From: an uncultured Clostridia bacterium | GTDB taxonomy: Bacteria; Bacillota; Clostridia; Christensenellales; UBA1242 | Direction of reading: 5' to 3' | Assembly: GCA_937895935.1 (NCBI GenBank) | Contig: CALBKX010000055.1 | Span: forward strand, 1-50,718 | Length of the DNA stretch: 50,718 nucleotides | Notes under the pieces: generated by a model | Databases searched by the model: none | Told to the model about the DNA's origin: nothing | The model's input: only the letters and a program-made list of their open reading frames with translations | In this document: positions 14,501 through 22,965 of the stretch, in pieces | Layout of the letters: every line of letters starts with the position of its first letter | Numbering within the stretch: the first letter of the stretch is position 1 | Position numbers and translations under genes: made by a program

Positions 14501-17020
14501 ATGATAGAACTAAAAAATATTAATAAAACATATATTGCAGGTGATAATTATGTTAAAGCATTAAACGACATAAATATTTGTTTTAGGGAAAAAGAATTTG
14601 TTTCGGTGCTTGGACCTAGTGGTTGTGGAAAAACAACTCTTTTAAATATTTTAGGCGGACTTGATAGGTATGACAGTGGTGACATAATTATTAATGGGAT
14701 TTCAACCAAAAAGTTTAAGGATAAGGACTGGGATGCGTACAGAAACCACTACATAGGATTTGTCTTTCAAAGTTACAATTTGATATCTCATTTAAGCGTG
14801 ATTGAAAATGTTGAACTTGCTTTGTCAATTGGAGGCACAAACAGGAAAGAAAAAAGAAAACTCGCCTTAAACGCTTTAGATAAAGTTGGTTTAAAGGAGC
14901 AGGCAAAGAAAAAGCCAAATCAACTTTCTGGCGGACAAATGCAAAGAGTTGCAATTGCAAGAGCAATTGTTAATAATCCAAAAATTATTTTAGCAGATGA
15001 ACCTACTGGTGCGTTGGATAGTGAAACAAGTTTGCAAGTTATGGAAATATTAAAGGAAATTTCCAAAGAGCATTTGGTTATTATGGTTACACATAATAAT
15101 GAATTAGCGGAAAAATATTCTAGCAGAATAATAAGGTTGCTTGACGGAAACTTGATTGATGATTCAATGCCTTATACTTGTGAAGTAAAAGAAACTATAA
15201 CAGAATTTCAAAAACCAAAAAGTGCAATGAGCCTTTTTACAGCGTTTAGTTTATCTTTCAAAAATCTACTTACCAAAATAGGCAAAACGCTCCTTACAAG
15301 TTTTGCGGGGTCAATTGGCATAATTGGAATAGCGTTAGTTTTGGCTGTGAGCACTGGAATGAATACATATATTGGTTCAATGCAATCAAATGCTCTTGGG
15401 AATTATCCAATAACAGTTTCGGCAATAAGTGTCGATATGGATAAGTTAACAAGTTTTTCGCAAAGCGAAAACGAGGAAGAAATTCAGACAGATGAAATTG
15501 TTCCATATAATTACACAGCAAGGTATATAACCTATGGTCATTACAATAATTTAACTTCCGAATTTGTGCAAAAAGTGAAAAATTTTGAAGAGCAAGATAA
15601 AAATTCTGGTTCAAGCAAATTAAATGTAATTGAGTATAACTTTTTTACTCCTGTTAGATTTGTCACAAAAATGAATGACGGCGAAACAACAAAATATAAG
15701 TATTGTGCAAGACAAAACGTAACAAGCATTATGACAGGCAGTGCTAATTCATATATTTATCCAATGCTCGACAATCTAGACTATGTTATGGAACAATATG
15801 AATTAATTGCAGGTGAACTGCCAAACTTGAATCAAGAAGGTTATTGTAAAGATATGTTACTAGTAGTTGGTGAAGGCAACAAAATCAACTATAAAACTCT
15901 TGAAGAAATTGGCATAAATTGTGAAATGGAAGGTGCTAAAGGTTATAAAAAAATTAAATATTCTGATATTTTAGGCAAGGAATATAAAGTTATAACAAAT
16001 AACCAATATTACACCCCAAATTATGACGGCGATGAGATTACTTCTTTTGATAAATTAGATAAAGAAAATCAAACTGTTTTGACTGAAAAATATGCTAGTT
16101 CTGATATAACTTTAAAAATTAGTGGAATTATAAGATTAAAAAGCGATGCAACAACTGAGTTAATTGATTCGGGTCTTGCCTATATGCAAAGTTTCGAAAG
16201 TTTTTATAGTGAAAATTGTAAAAATTCTTTGATAGCAACCGAGCAATTAAAAAGAAAACAAAATGGAAATTACACTTTTTATGATAACTATGTTTTATCA
16301 GTAAGTGAATTGTCTGGAGTTTTGCCCTCAACAGGATTTGCAAGTGTAAATGAAATAAATGAATTTTTATTATTAAAATATGGCTATGAATTATCCAAAG
16401 ATGATGCTTTCGAGGTTGCAATGCAACAAATAGGTATAAGTAAAATCCCAGTTGGAATAAAATTCTATGCAAAGAATTTTGAAGGAAAAGATAGCATTAT
16501 TAAAATGATAAATGATTATAACTCTAAATTTGAAAATAATAATCAAAAAATCGTTTATTCTGATACCACTGGCTTTATTACATCAACATTGGGTGAACTT
16601 GTTAAAATTATCTCATATGTTTTAATTGCTTTTGCGGGAATATCTTTAATTGTATCATCAATTATGATTGGAATAATCACATATACTTCAGTTATTGAAA
16701 GGACAAAAGAAATTGGAGTGCTAAGAAGTATTGGTGCAAGAAAAAAAGACATTTCAAGAGTGTTCAATATGGAAACATTCATAATAGGCTTTTCAGCAGG
16801 ACTTATTGGTGTTTTAGTTACATTTGTTTTGACATTCCCAATAAGTAGCATAATATCAAGCATTGCTGGAGGAAACTTGGGTACAAATCTCGCTGTGCTT
16901 AAATTTAGCGATATGGTAATTTTAACAATAATTTCAACAGCATTGACATTAATTGCAGGACTCATTCCAGCACGAGTAGCCTCAAAAAAAGACCCAGTTA
17001 AAGCCCTGCGAGCAGATTAA
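14501..17020 (+). CDS. MacB-like ABC transporter, fused ATPase and FtsX permease
   Basis: The 839-residue fusion has an N-terminal ATPase (residues 1-220) with Walker A GPSGCGKTT, Q-loop FQSYNL, signature LSGGQMQRVAIARA and Walker B ILADEPTGALD. After a linker there is a first membrane helix near 265-285, a large extracytoplasmic region of over 400 residues, and three C-terminal helices with the FtsX-type VIERTKEIGVLRSIGARKKDISRVF and AGLIPARVASKKDPVKALR. Such proteins work as mechanotransmitting exporters for peptides, antibiotics or lipoproteins. There is no adjacent regulator or accessory gene, so the substrate is unknown. ATG follows AAAGGAGAG. Confidence 0.9.
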   Translation: MIELKNINKTYIAGDNYVKALNDINICFREKEFVSVLGPSGCGKTTLLNILGGLDRYDSGDIIINGISTKKFKDKDWDAYRNHYIGFVFQSYNLISHLSVIENVELALSIGGTNRKEKRKLALNALDKVGLKEQAKKKPNQLSGGQMQRVAIARAIVNNPKIILADEPTGALDSETSLQVMEILKEISKEHLVIMVTHNNELAEKYSSRIIRLLDGNLIDDSMPYTCEVKETITEFQKPKSAMSLFTAFSLSFKNLLTKIGKTLLTSFAGSIGIIGIALVLAVSTGMNTYIGSMQSNALGNYPITVSAISVDMDKLTSFSQSENEEEIQTDEIVPYNYTARYITYGHYNNLTSEFVQKVKNFEEQDKNSGSSKLNVIEYNFFTPVRFVTKMNDGETTKYKYCARQNVTSIMTGSANSYIYPMLDNLDYVMEQYELIAGELPNLNQEGYCKDMLLVVGEGNKINYKTLEEIGINCEMEGAKGYKKIKYSDILGKEYKVITNNQYYTPNYDGDEITSFDKLDKENQTVLTEKYASSDITLKISGIIRLKSDATTELIDSGLAYMQSFESFYSENCKNSLIATEQLKRKQNGNYTFYDNYVLSVSELSGVLPSTGFASVNEINEFLLLKYGYELSKDDAFEVAMQQIGISKIPVGIKFYAKNFEGKDSIIKMINDYNSKFENNNQKIVYSDTTGFITSTLGELVKIISYVLIAFAGISLIVSSIMIGIITYTSVIERTKEIGVLRSIGARKKDISRVFNMETFIIGFSAGLIGVLVTFVLTFPISSIISSIAGGNLGTNLAVLKFSDMVILTIISTALTLIAGLIPARVASKKDPVKALRAD

Positions 17021-17220
17021 ATAACTCATCCTATTGGAAATATTTTTGACTAACACAAAATTGAGTTACTAATCGAAACACGTTTACTATCGCTCTCTTG
17101 TCGGCAAGCAAGGCTAAAAAGATGTGAACTTTTGTAAACATTTTGCTTCAATCACTAAATTAATTGTTAATTATCAAAAACTTAAACTTGCATTATATTT
17201 CAACATTACTATTACAAAAA

Positions 17221-17268
17221 AACACGGCTAAAATTGGTTTATATGTCAATTTTGTCGTGTTTTTATTT
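17221..17268. terminator. Hairpin terminator between convergent genes
   Basis: AACACGGCTAAAATTG (17221-17236) pairs with CAATTTTGTCGTGTT (17247-17261) with one bulge, followed by T residues; A residues precede the stem. The rest of 17021-17323 is AT-rich; I see only decayed repeat-like strings such as TTGTCGGCAAGCAAGG. Confidence 0.65.
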
Positions 17269-17323
17269 TAATATTAAATTTTAAATATGTATTTCAACTT
17301 TGCTTTTTATGCAATTTGATTAC

Positions 17324-17842
17324 TTAGTTAAACAAAGATATTTCTTTATTTTCCTTTTTTACCTCTTTTGGTTTAACATAATCAATTAACATAGTTTTAA
17401 TTTCTTCATTCTTTTCAAAAATTTTACTATGCTTTTTATCATTCTCTTTATAAAGTTTGCCTAATTCGTTTAATTCTTTGGCAAGTAAAGATTGTTTTTC
17501 TGTTAAGCAATACTTATTTATTTTTTTAAGAGTACTTAGTTGTTCAATCATTTTTGAAAATTTGCAGTATGTATCGTTTTGTTCAAAGTCTTCATAAAAC
17601 TTTTGAAACTTATACTCGTGTTTGACGTTTCCAATCATAAAATCTTCATAGTGATTTTCATAAACTTCCATAGTCACACAGCAGTTTTGGTCTTTTAAAA
17701 AATAGTTTCCGTAAATTGTAATTAAATTCTTAAATTTTTTTGTATCGTCCAATGACTTATTTTTTATCGCCATTTTCCCTAAACTTTCAACAGTTCTTGG
17801 ACCAAAAATTTTTGTTCTTATTTTTTCAAATAATTTTGACAT
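17324..17842 (-). CDS. Hypothetical protein, soluble, charged
   Basis: I do not recognise this 172-residue protein. It is lysine- and glutamate-rich, with no signal peptide or membrane helix. The N-terminal part (TIYGNYFLKDQNCCVTMEVYENHYEDFM) looks beta-rich, and the C-terminal half (about 90-160) is probably helical, possibly coiled-coil. ATG is preceded by AGGGGAA at good spacing, which supports a real gene. It stands alone between convergent and divergent neighbours. Confidence 0.7.
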   Translation of the reverse strand: MSKLFEKIRTKIFGPRTVESLGKMAIKNKSLDDTKKFKNLITIYGNYFLKDQNCCVTMEVYENHYEDFMIGNVKHEYKFQKFYEDFEQNDTYCKFSKMIEQLSTLKKINKYCLTEKQSLLAKELNELGKLYKENDKKHSKIFEKNEEIKTMLIDYVKPKEVKKENKEISLFN

Positions 17843-18123
17843 AAAATTCCCCTAATATATTACTAGTTTAACATTTTTAAATAAAATGTCAATATTAAAT
17901 ATTTTTTTGGTTAAAAAGAAAAATTAAAAGTAACAAAAAAGGTTTAAAAAAAGTGATTTTCGCTAATATGTTTAGTAAAATCTTACAAAAAGGGAAAAAA
18001 CACTATAAAAAATTTATCACATTCTACCATAAATTTTAACCATTTTTCTCTTGCGGTAGATTGAAAATTTAAAAGCAAAAAATTCAGTTAAAAAAAACAT
18101 ATATAATATTTTTTAAACTTCTC

Positions 18124-18152
18124 TTAACATAAAAAACAAAAATTGCATAAGT
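18124..18152 (+). promoter_or_regulatory. Putative promoter of ddh
   Basis: TTAACA (18124-18129) and ATAAGT (18147-18152) are 17 nt apart; the expected start point coincides with the ddh ATG at 18159. The -10 match is weak, so confidence is limited. Confidence 0.4.
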
Positions 18153-18158
18153 AAAAAT

Positions 18159-19082
18159 ATGAAAAAAATCAGAGTTGGCATTATTGGCTATGGTAATTTA
18201 GGAAAAAGTATAGAACAAATAGTTGCAAATGATGATAGTTTTAAACTTGTGGCAGTTTTTAGTAAAAGACTTGTAAAATCCAATTACACAGTGACAGACT
18301 TTCCAAGTAATATAGGTAAATATAAAAACAAAATTGACGTTATGTTTTTGTGTGGAGGAAGTTCATCAAATTTAATGGAACAGGCAAAAGAGGCTTTAAA
18401 CTATTTTTGTTGTATTGATGCCTTTGATACTCATAAAAACATTCCAATTCACTTAAAGAATTGTGATACTTTAGCTAAAGAAAATAAAAAGGTTGCTTTT
18501 TGCTCTTTTGGTTGGGACCCGGGGCTTTTTAGTTTAATGCGTGTTCTTTTTACATCGCTTGGAAATCCCACATACACCGCTTGGGGAAAAGGTGTTAGTC
18601 AAGGGCACAGTGAAGCAATAAGATGTATAAAAGGTGTTAAAGATGCAACTCAATATACAGTGCCAAATATAAAAATCATAGAACAATTGAAGTCTGGAAA
18701 GTTGCAAAGGTTGGAGAATGATAAAAATTTACATTTAAGAGAATGTTACATTGTGGCGGAACCGGAAAATAGACCTGGCATAATAAAAAAAGTAATTGAA
18801 ATGCCAAATTACTTTTTAGGATATCAAACTAAAATAAGATTTATTGATGAATATAAAATGCAGAAGCATAAAAATTTATTTCACGCAGGTGAAGTGTTTA
18901 CTGTGGGCAATGAAATGAATTTTAAATTATCTTTAAAAAGCAATCCTGATTTCACAGCTAAAGTTTTGGTAGTCTATTCAAAAGTATTGTTTAAATATTA
19001 TCTATCAGAGCAGTATGGAACCTACACAATTTTGGATATTCCATTTTCTCACCTTTTAAAAAATAGTGAAAAATTAATTTAG
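18159..19082 (+). CDS. ddh: meso-Diaminopimelate D-dehydrogenase
   Basis: The enzyme makes meso-diaminopimelate from tetrahydrodipicolinate in one NADPH-dependent step, feeding peptidoglycan and lysine. The 307-residue product starts with the Rossmann motif GIIGYGNLGKSIE and has FCSFGWDPGLFSLMR, WGKGVSQGHSEAIRCIKGV and DATQYTVP, all hallmark strings. No other lysine-pathway gene is next to it. No Shine-Dalgarno sequence precedes the ATG. The convergent dut gene ends 28 nt away. Confidence 0.94.
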   Translation: MKKIRVGIIGYGNLGKSIEQIVANDDSFKLVAVFSKRLVKSNYTVTDFPSNIGKYKNKIDVMFLCGGSSSNLMEQAKEALNYFCCIDAFDTHKNIPIHLKNCDTLAKENKKVAFCSFGWDPGLFSLMRVLFTSLGNPTYTAWGKGVSQGHSEAIRCIKGVKDATQYTVPNIKIIEQLKSGKLQRLENDKNLHLRECYIVAEPENRPGIIKKVIEMPNYFLGYQTKIRFIDEYKMQKHKNLFHAGEVFTVGNEMNFKLSLKSNPDFTAKVLVVYSKVLFKYYLSEQYGTYTILDIPFSHLLKNSEKLI

Positions 19083-19110
19083 TAATTGTTGATTTTTAAA
19101 TTCTTATTAC

Positions 19111-19560
19111 TTAACATTTTTTTGAAAGTCCAGTTGAGCCAAAGCCACCTTGACCTCTATCTGTGTTTGAAAGTTCTTGAATTTCCACTGTTTCAACATA
19201 TTCAATTGAATTAATTACAAATTGAGCTATTTTTTGACCTTTTTTAATTAAAAAAGGTTCTTTTGTGTTTAAATTATACAAAATTACTCCAATTTCACCT
19301 CTATAATTTTCATCAACAGTTCCTGGGGAATTCAAAACAAAAACACCATTTTTTAAAGCAATACCGCTTTTTGAACGGACTTGACCTTCTGTGTTTTCTG
19401 GAAGTTCACAAGCAAGACCAGTTGGGATTAATTTCCAAGAAAGAGGCTCTATAATTTCTTCTTTAATGCTGTAAAGGTCCATACCAGCGTCGCCGTCATG
19501 TGCATAGTCTGGTAGAATTGCATCTGGGTCGAGTTTTTTAAATTTAACTACTTTTTTCAT
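19111..19560 (-). CDS. dut: Deoxyuridine 5'-triphosphate nucleotidohydrolase (dUTPase)
   Basis: The enzyme hydrolyses dUTP to dUMP, keeping uracil out of DNA. All five trimeric dUTPase motifs are present in the 149 residues: DAGMDLYS, VRSKSGIAL, NSPGTVDENYRGEIGVILYN, KKGQKIAQFVI and the C-terminal GQGGFGSTG flap. ATG follows AAAGGAAAAAAAT. It is convergent with ddh. Confidence 0.97.
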   Translation of the reverse strand: MKKVVKFKKLDPDAILPDYAHDGDAGMDLYSIKEEIIEPLSWKLIPTGLACELPENTEGQVRSKSGIALKNGVFVLNSPGTVDENYRGEIGVILYNLNTKEPFLIKKGQKIAQFVINSIEYVETVEIQELSNTDRGQGGFGSTGLSKKC

Positions 19561-19802
19561 ATTTTTTTCCTTTTATCTAATTTTAATAAAAGCATATCAC
19601 ATTTTTTGAAAAATCAAAACAAAACTGTGCGTTGTAATACTTAAATTTTTAATTATTAGATATACAAGAGAAACAACAAAAGGTTTGACTTTTTAAGGTT
19701 TTTAGTTTATACCTACTTTTAGAAAAATTTAAGGCTTGTTTAAAATAACTTTTGTGGTACATAAAATTTGAAAAAGTTATTTTAGCCAAAATAGGAGAAA
19801 AA

Positions 19803-20894
19803 ATGAAAATTGGTGTGGTTGGTTTGCCAAATGTTGGTAAAAGTACTCTTTTTAATGCAATAACTGAGGCGGGAGCGGAAAGTGCAAATTATCCTTTTTG
19901 CACAATTGAACCAAATATTGGTGTTGTTGCTGTAAAAGATGAAAGATTAGATGCTCTTGCAAAACTTTACAACACAAAAAAAGTTACTCCAGCAGTAATT
20001 GAATTTGTTGATATTGCTGGGCTTGTTGCAGGTGCAAGTAAAGGCGAGGGGCTTGGTAACAAATTTTTAAGTCATATTCGAGAAGTTGATGCAATAGTTC
20101 ACGTAGTACGTTGTTTTGAAGATTCAAACATAATTAATGTAAATGGCAATGTTGACCCTGTTAGGGACATTGAAGTCATAAATTTGGAATTAATTTTAGC
20201 CGACCTTGATAGTGTTACAAAACGTTTAGAAAAAGGCTCAAAAATGATTAAAGTAGGCGAAAAATCCGCTATGTTAGAAGTTGAAGTTTTAACCAAAATA
20301 AAACAAGCATTGGAAAATGGTAAACCTGCTCGTAGCATTGATTTTGATGAGGAAGAACAAAAAATTGTTAAAGAGTTTTTCTTGCTTACAACAAAGCCTG
20401 TTATTTATTGTGCAAATATTGGTGAAAATGATTTAGGAAAACCAAACAATAAATATGTTACAGCCGTTGAAGATTTTGCTAAAAATGAAGGTAGTGAAGT
20501 TATCTCTTTGTGTGCTAAAATTGAAGAAGAATTAACAAAACTAGAACCAGATGAAAGAGAAATGTTTAAACAAGAATTAAACATTGAAGAGAGCGGTCTT
20601 GAAAAGTTGGTTGTTGCTGGCTATTCGTTGCTTGGGCTTATGAGCTTTTTAACTGCTGGCGAAACGGAAGTTAGGGCTTGGACAATTAAAAAAGGCACAA
20701 AAGCACCTCAGGCTGCAGGGAAAATACATACAGATTTTGAAAAAGGTTTCATTAAAGCGGAAGTTGTGTCTTACAATGATTTGATTAGTGCTGGCTCTTT
20801 TGTTAAAGCAAAGGAAAACGGAAAAGTTAGAATTGAAGGCAAGGACTATGTTGTTCAAGACGGAGATGTTATGCTTTTTAGATTTAATGTTTAA
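19803..20894 (+). CDS. ychF: Redox-regulated ATPase YchF (Obg family)
   Basis: YchF is a ribosome-associated P-loop ATPase. The sequence shows GVVGLPNVGKSTLFNA, the NYPFCTIEPN switch, VDIAGLVAGASKGEGLGNKFLSHIREVDAIVHVVRCF, and the C-terminal TGS-like LMSFLTAGETEVRAWTIKKGTKAPQAAGKIHTDFEKGFIKAEV. I start at ATG 19803, preceded by AGGAGAAAAA, giving 363 residues, the normal length; the frame is open for 17 more codons upstream but they are not needed. Confidence 0.97.
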   Translation: MKIGVVGLPNVGKSTLFNAITEAGAESANYPFCTIEPNIGVVAVKDERLDALAKLYNTKKVTPAVIEFVDIAGLVAGASKGEGLGNKFLSHIREVDAIVHVVRCFEDSNIINVNGNVDPVRDIEVINLELILADLDSVTKRLEKGSKMIKVGEKSAMLEVEVLTKIKQALENGKPARSIDFDEEEQKIVKEFFLLTTKPVIYCANIGENDLGKPNNKYVTAVEDFAKNEGSEVISLCAKIEEELTKLEPDEREMFKQELNIEESGLEKLVVAGYSLLGLMSFLTAGETEVRAWTIKKGTKAPQAAGKIHTDFEKGFIKAEVVSYNDLISAGSFVKAKENGKVRIEGKDYVVQDGDVMLFRFNV

Positions 20895-21002
20895 TTTGCT
20901 TTAAGATTTTAGTATAAAATTATATTAATTTGTTTGCTAAAACATTTGTGATAATATACAATATATGTATATGAATTCTAAACATTTTAAAAAGGAGTTT
21001 TT

Positions 21003-21401
21003 ATGGAAAATAAGGCAAAAAATATTCTTTTAACAACTTTGGCTTTGCTTGTTTATTTAGGTTTTTTTATTGGAATTGGTTTTATTTGGAATTTATTTTG
21101 GACAATGGATAAACCTACAACAATTATCTATTGGGTAACTAAAGGTATTTGTTGTCTTTTTGTTGTGATTTTTGCACTTTATATGCTTCTTGCAAAGTCC
21201 GACAAAGGTGTTGGGGCAATGCAATTGTTCTTCTCGCTTTTACTTTCTTGCTTACCAATTGTTTTAAGAGCAATTTGTTTAATCCCTACTGCTGGATTGT
21301 ACATTGCAATCGTTTTAGCATTTATTTTAATTAGTTTGTATGCTATAACAATGATTTCTTTGTGTGCTTATAGCAATGGCGAAGGGAATAAAAAATTGTA
21401 A
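21003..21401 (+). CDS. Small integral membrane protein, unknown
   Basis: I do not recognise this 132-residue protein. It has four hydrophobic segments (about residues 10-32, 41-64, 72-95 and 96-122) joined by very short loops, and a polar C terminus. ATG is preceded by AAAAAGGAG, a good site. The cloverleaf structure at 21400-21493 begins exactly at its stop codon and could terminate or protect the message. Confidence 0.75.
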   Translation: MENKAKNILLTTLALLVYLGFFIGIGFIWNLFWTMDKPTTIIYWVTKGICCLFVVIFALYMLLAKSDKGVGAMQLFFSLLLSCLPIVLRAICLIPTAGLYIAIVLAFILISLYAITMISLCAYSNGEGNKKL

Positions 21402-21493
21402 AATGACATTAAAATTTTATTTTCAAATAAAATTTTTGAGCTTGGCATTATCGCCAAGCTCGTTTTGTTTTCCAAACAAAACAATGTCATTTT
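21400..21493. repeat. Cloverleaf element at the stop codon of the membrane protein gene
   Basis: Outer stem AAAATGACATT (21400-21410)/AATGTCATTTT (21483-21493) encloses three hairpins lying end to end: AAAATTTTAT/ATAAAATTTT (21411-21436), GAGCTTGGC/GCCAAGCTC (21438-21461) and GTTTTGTTT/AAACAAAAC (21462-21482). Only one or two bases are unpaired between stems. A T run follows, so the RNA could act as a terminator. Confidence 0.8.
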
Positions 21494-21568
21494 TTTAGGC
21501 TGCGTCGCACCTAGGAATATGTCACTTATCAGTGCCGCATTCCTCTTTGCTCCTTGTAATATCACATC

Positions 21569-21638
21569 GGAAGTAAATTTTGAAGCGAGTTCAAAATTTG
21601 ATGCTAACGCACTATGCAAAATCTTATTTTGCACTTCC
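21569..21638. repeat. GGAAGT cloverleaf repeat, copy 2 (inverted)
   Basis: GGAAGT (21569-21574)/ACTTCC (21633-21638) encloses AAATTTTGAA/TTCAAAATTT, a weakened TGC/GCA hairpin and GCAAAAT/ATTTTGC. Read in reverse it aligns with 1647-1715. A further ATCAC/GTGAT pair lies outside it. Just upstream (about 21512-21545) is another nested hairpin, GGAAT...CACT/AGTG...ATTCC. Confidence 0.7.
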
Positions 21639-21700
21639 TCGTGATTTTAGTCTGCTATCACTTAGCAGTGCAATTAAGGGAATGTAAACATATAACAAAA

Positions 21701-21745
21701 AAACAAGGCAAAATAATTACTAAAAATAATTTTGTCTTGTTTTTA
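21701..21745. terminator. Bidirectional hairpin terminator
   Basis: ACAAGGCAAAAT (21703-21714) pairs with ATTTTGTCTTGT (21729-21740); flanking A and T runs suit both strands. It lies at the end of the minus-strand pair at 21767-22386. Confidence 0.7.
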
Positions 21746-21766
21746 ATTATGCGAAAGGATTACTTG

Positions 21767-22165
21767 TTATGAATTAAAATCGACTTCAAATGAAAGTCCT
21801 AGTTTTTGGAATGTATCTATTGCTTGAGTAGTTAGTTCAATTATTGGTCTTTCTTTGGCATTAGTAAAATATAATGTAAAAACTGCCGAACCATCATTTG
21901 ATTCTAAATAGTCTTTTAAATCTTTGAAATTGGTTGCCATTTTTTGAATAAATGCCTCTAAAACAAGGTGAGTATTCACATCTGTAAACTCTTTAGATTT
22001 ATACCATAGTTTAGCCATTTTTTCTTTGCCTTTAAATTCGTTATAAGATGTTTTTTTGTATGCTTTTATTCCAAAATGTTCTTCCGTTAAATCAACGTCA
22101 ATATCTTTTTTGAACATTAAGTGTAAACTAAAATGATATGAATATTTTGTATTTTGCATCATCAT
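21767..22165 (-). CDS. DUF4279-like protein, possible immunity protein
   Basis: The 132-residue product resembles the DUF4279 family: an N-terminal strand region (YSYHFSLHLMFKKDIDVDLTEEHFGIKAYK), a conserved Trp in AKLWYKS, a central helix with HLVLEAFIQKMATNFKDLKDYL, and a C-terminal PIIELTTQAIDTFQKLGLSFEVDF. Members are often found beside toxins. It overlaps the upstream 74-residue gene by four bases (ATGA) and has GGAGGAAG ahead of three consecutive ATG codons. Family placement is by eye and moderately sure; the immunity role is inference. Confidence 0.6.
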   Translation of the reverse strand: MMMQNTKYSYHFSLHLMFKKDIDVDLTEEHFGIKAYKKTSYNEFKGKEKMAKLWYKSKEFTDVNTHLVLEAFIQKMATNFKDLKDYLESNDGSAVFTLYFTNAKERPIIELTTQAIDTFQKLGLSFEVDFNS

Positions 22166-22386
22166 TTTTCTTCCTCCTTATTTTTACCATAAATTTTAAA
22201 AAATTCTTCTTTTGACATTTCAGTATCAATTACATCTCTGCCATCTTTACTTTCTATTGTAACAGTTTCTCCATTGTATATATCATAGCGTCCGCCATTA
22301 CTTACATACTCATCTTTTACTTCTTCTGCGTCTATGCCATTTTGTTTTAAATAGCTATCGCTAAACTTTTTATTATTTGACCCCAT
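22162..22386 (-). CDS. Small protein resembling a polymorphic-toxin C-terminal tail
   Basis: This 74-residue protein contains FSDSYLKQNGIDAEEVKDEYVSNGGRYDIYNGETVTIESKDG, which resembles the end of polymorphic toxins (type-33-like tails often read ...DxxxLKxxxG...RYDIY...). There is no secretion signal or delivery domain, so it is either a detached toxin remnant or an unrelated small protein. ATG follows AGGAGAAG, and the stop overlaps the DUF4279-like gene, indicating a two-gene operon. Confidence 0.55.
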   Translation of the reverse strand: MGSNNKKFSDSYLKQNGIDAEEVKDEYVSNGGRYDIYNGETVTIESKDGRDVIDTEMSKEEFFKIYGKNKEEEK

Positions 22387-22491
22387 AGCTTCTCCTAAAT
22401 AGCCTAAAATTGGTATTTTTAGAACTTTTTATCTTATCTATTTAATGTAATATACTTTTTTGCAATATAAATCAACAAAATTGCTAAGATT

Positions 22492-22674
22492 TCATAATTG
22501 TAAGTATTTGATATAATCATCCCATTTGTGCTCCCTAATGGGCATTGGATTATGATTTTTGAAATATAAAATCATTGCTGGACTAATACCATTATAGTTG
22601 TCAACAATATCTATTTTTATTACTATATCTTCATCAATTGTTTTTTTCACTTTACTATGATAATTAAAGTACAT
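22492..22674 (-). CDS. Small conserved-looking hypothetical protein
   Basis: A 60-residue protein with an alternating beta-like N-terminal half (IVIKIDIVDNYNGISPAMILYFKN) and a distinctive C terminus PIREHKWDDYIKYLQL. I have the impression that the REHKWD ending recurs in small Firmicutes proteins but cannot verify it. No Shine-Dalgarno sequence is visible. Function unknown. Confidence 0.5.
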   Translation of the reverse strand: MYFNYHSKVKKTIDEDIVIKIDIVDNYNGISPAMILYFKNHNPMPIREHKWDDYIKYLQL

Positions 22675-22769
22675 ATATTTATTGTCTTTATTTTTTGATA
22701 AAATATTGAAAGTTTTTTAAATACGCATTTTAAAGAGAATATCGAAAGCATTTTGCTCGTCTTTTTGTG

Positions 22770-22812
22770 GGCTGTCCGTAAAGCTCAAAGTGTAAGCAAT
22801 CATTTACATCTT
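22770..22812. repeat. Remnant of a family D repeat
   Basis: GGGCTGTCCGTAAAGCTCAAAG followed by GTAAGCAATCATTTACATC matches one half of a family D element in reverse. The other half is not recognisable. It sits in the 290-nt gap before the oxoamine synthase gene. Confidence 0.6.
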
Positions 22813-22965
22813 ATTGTTTGACATTGAATTGATAAAGTAGTAAAATTAACTCTATTGTGATGAAGGGAATAACCAAATTATTCTTTTTATCAAACTTAAT
22901 GTTTTTTTAAAGATATTTAAAAAGGCTAGAGATAAAATTTTTGGAATTTTAAAGGAGAATCAAAA

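Noticed and set aside
18000..18075. TCTACC/GGTAGA inverted repeat before ddh
   Set aside because: The arms are 6 bp and far apart with no conserved leader motif, so I cannot support a riboswitch or terminator.
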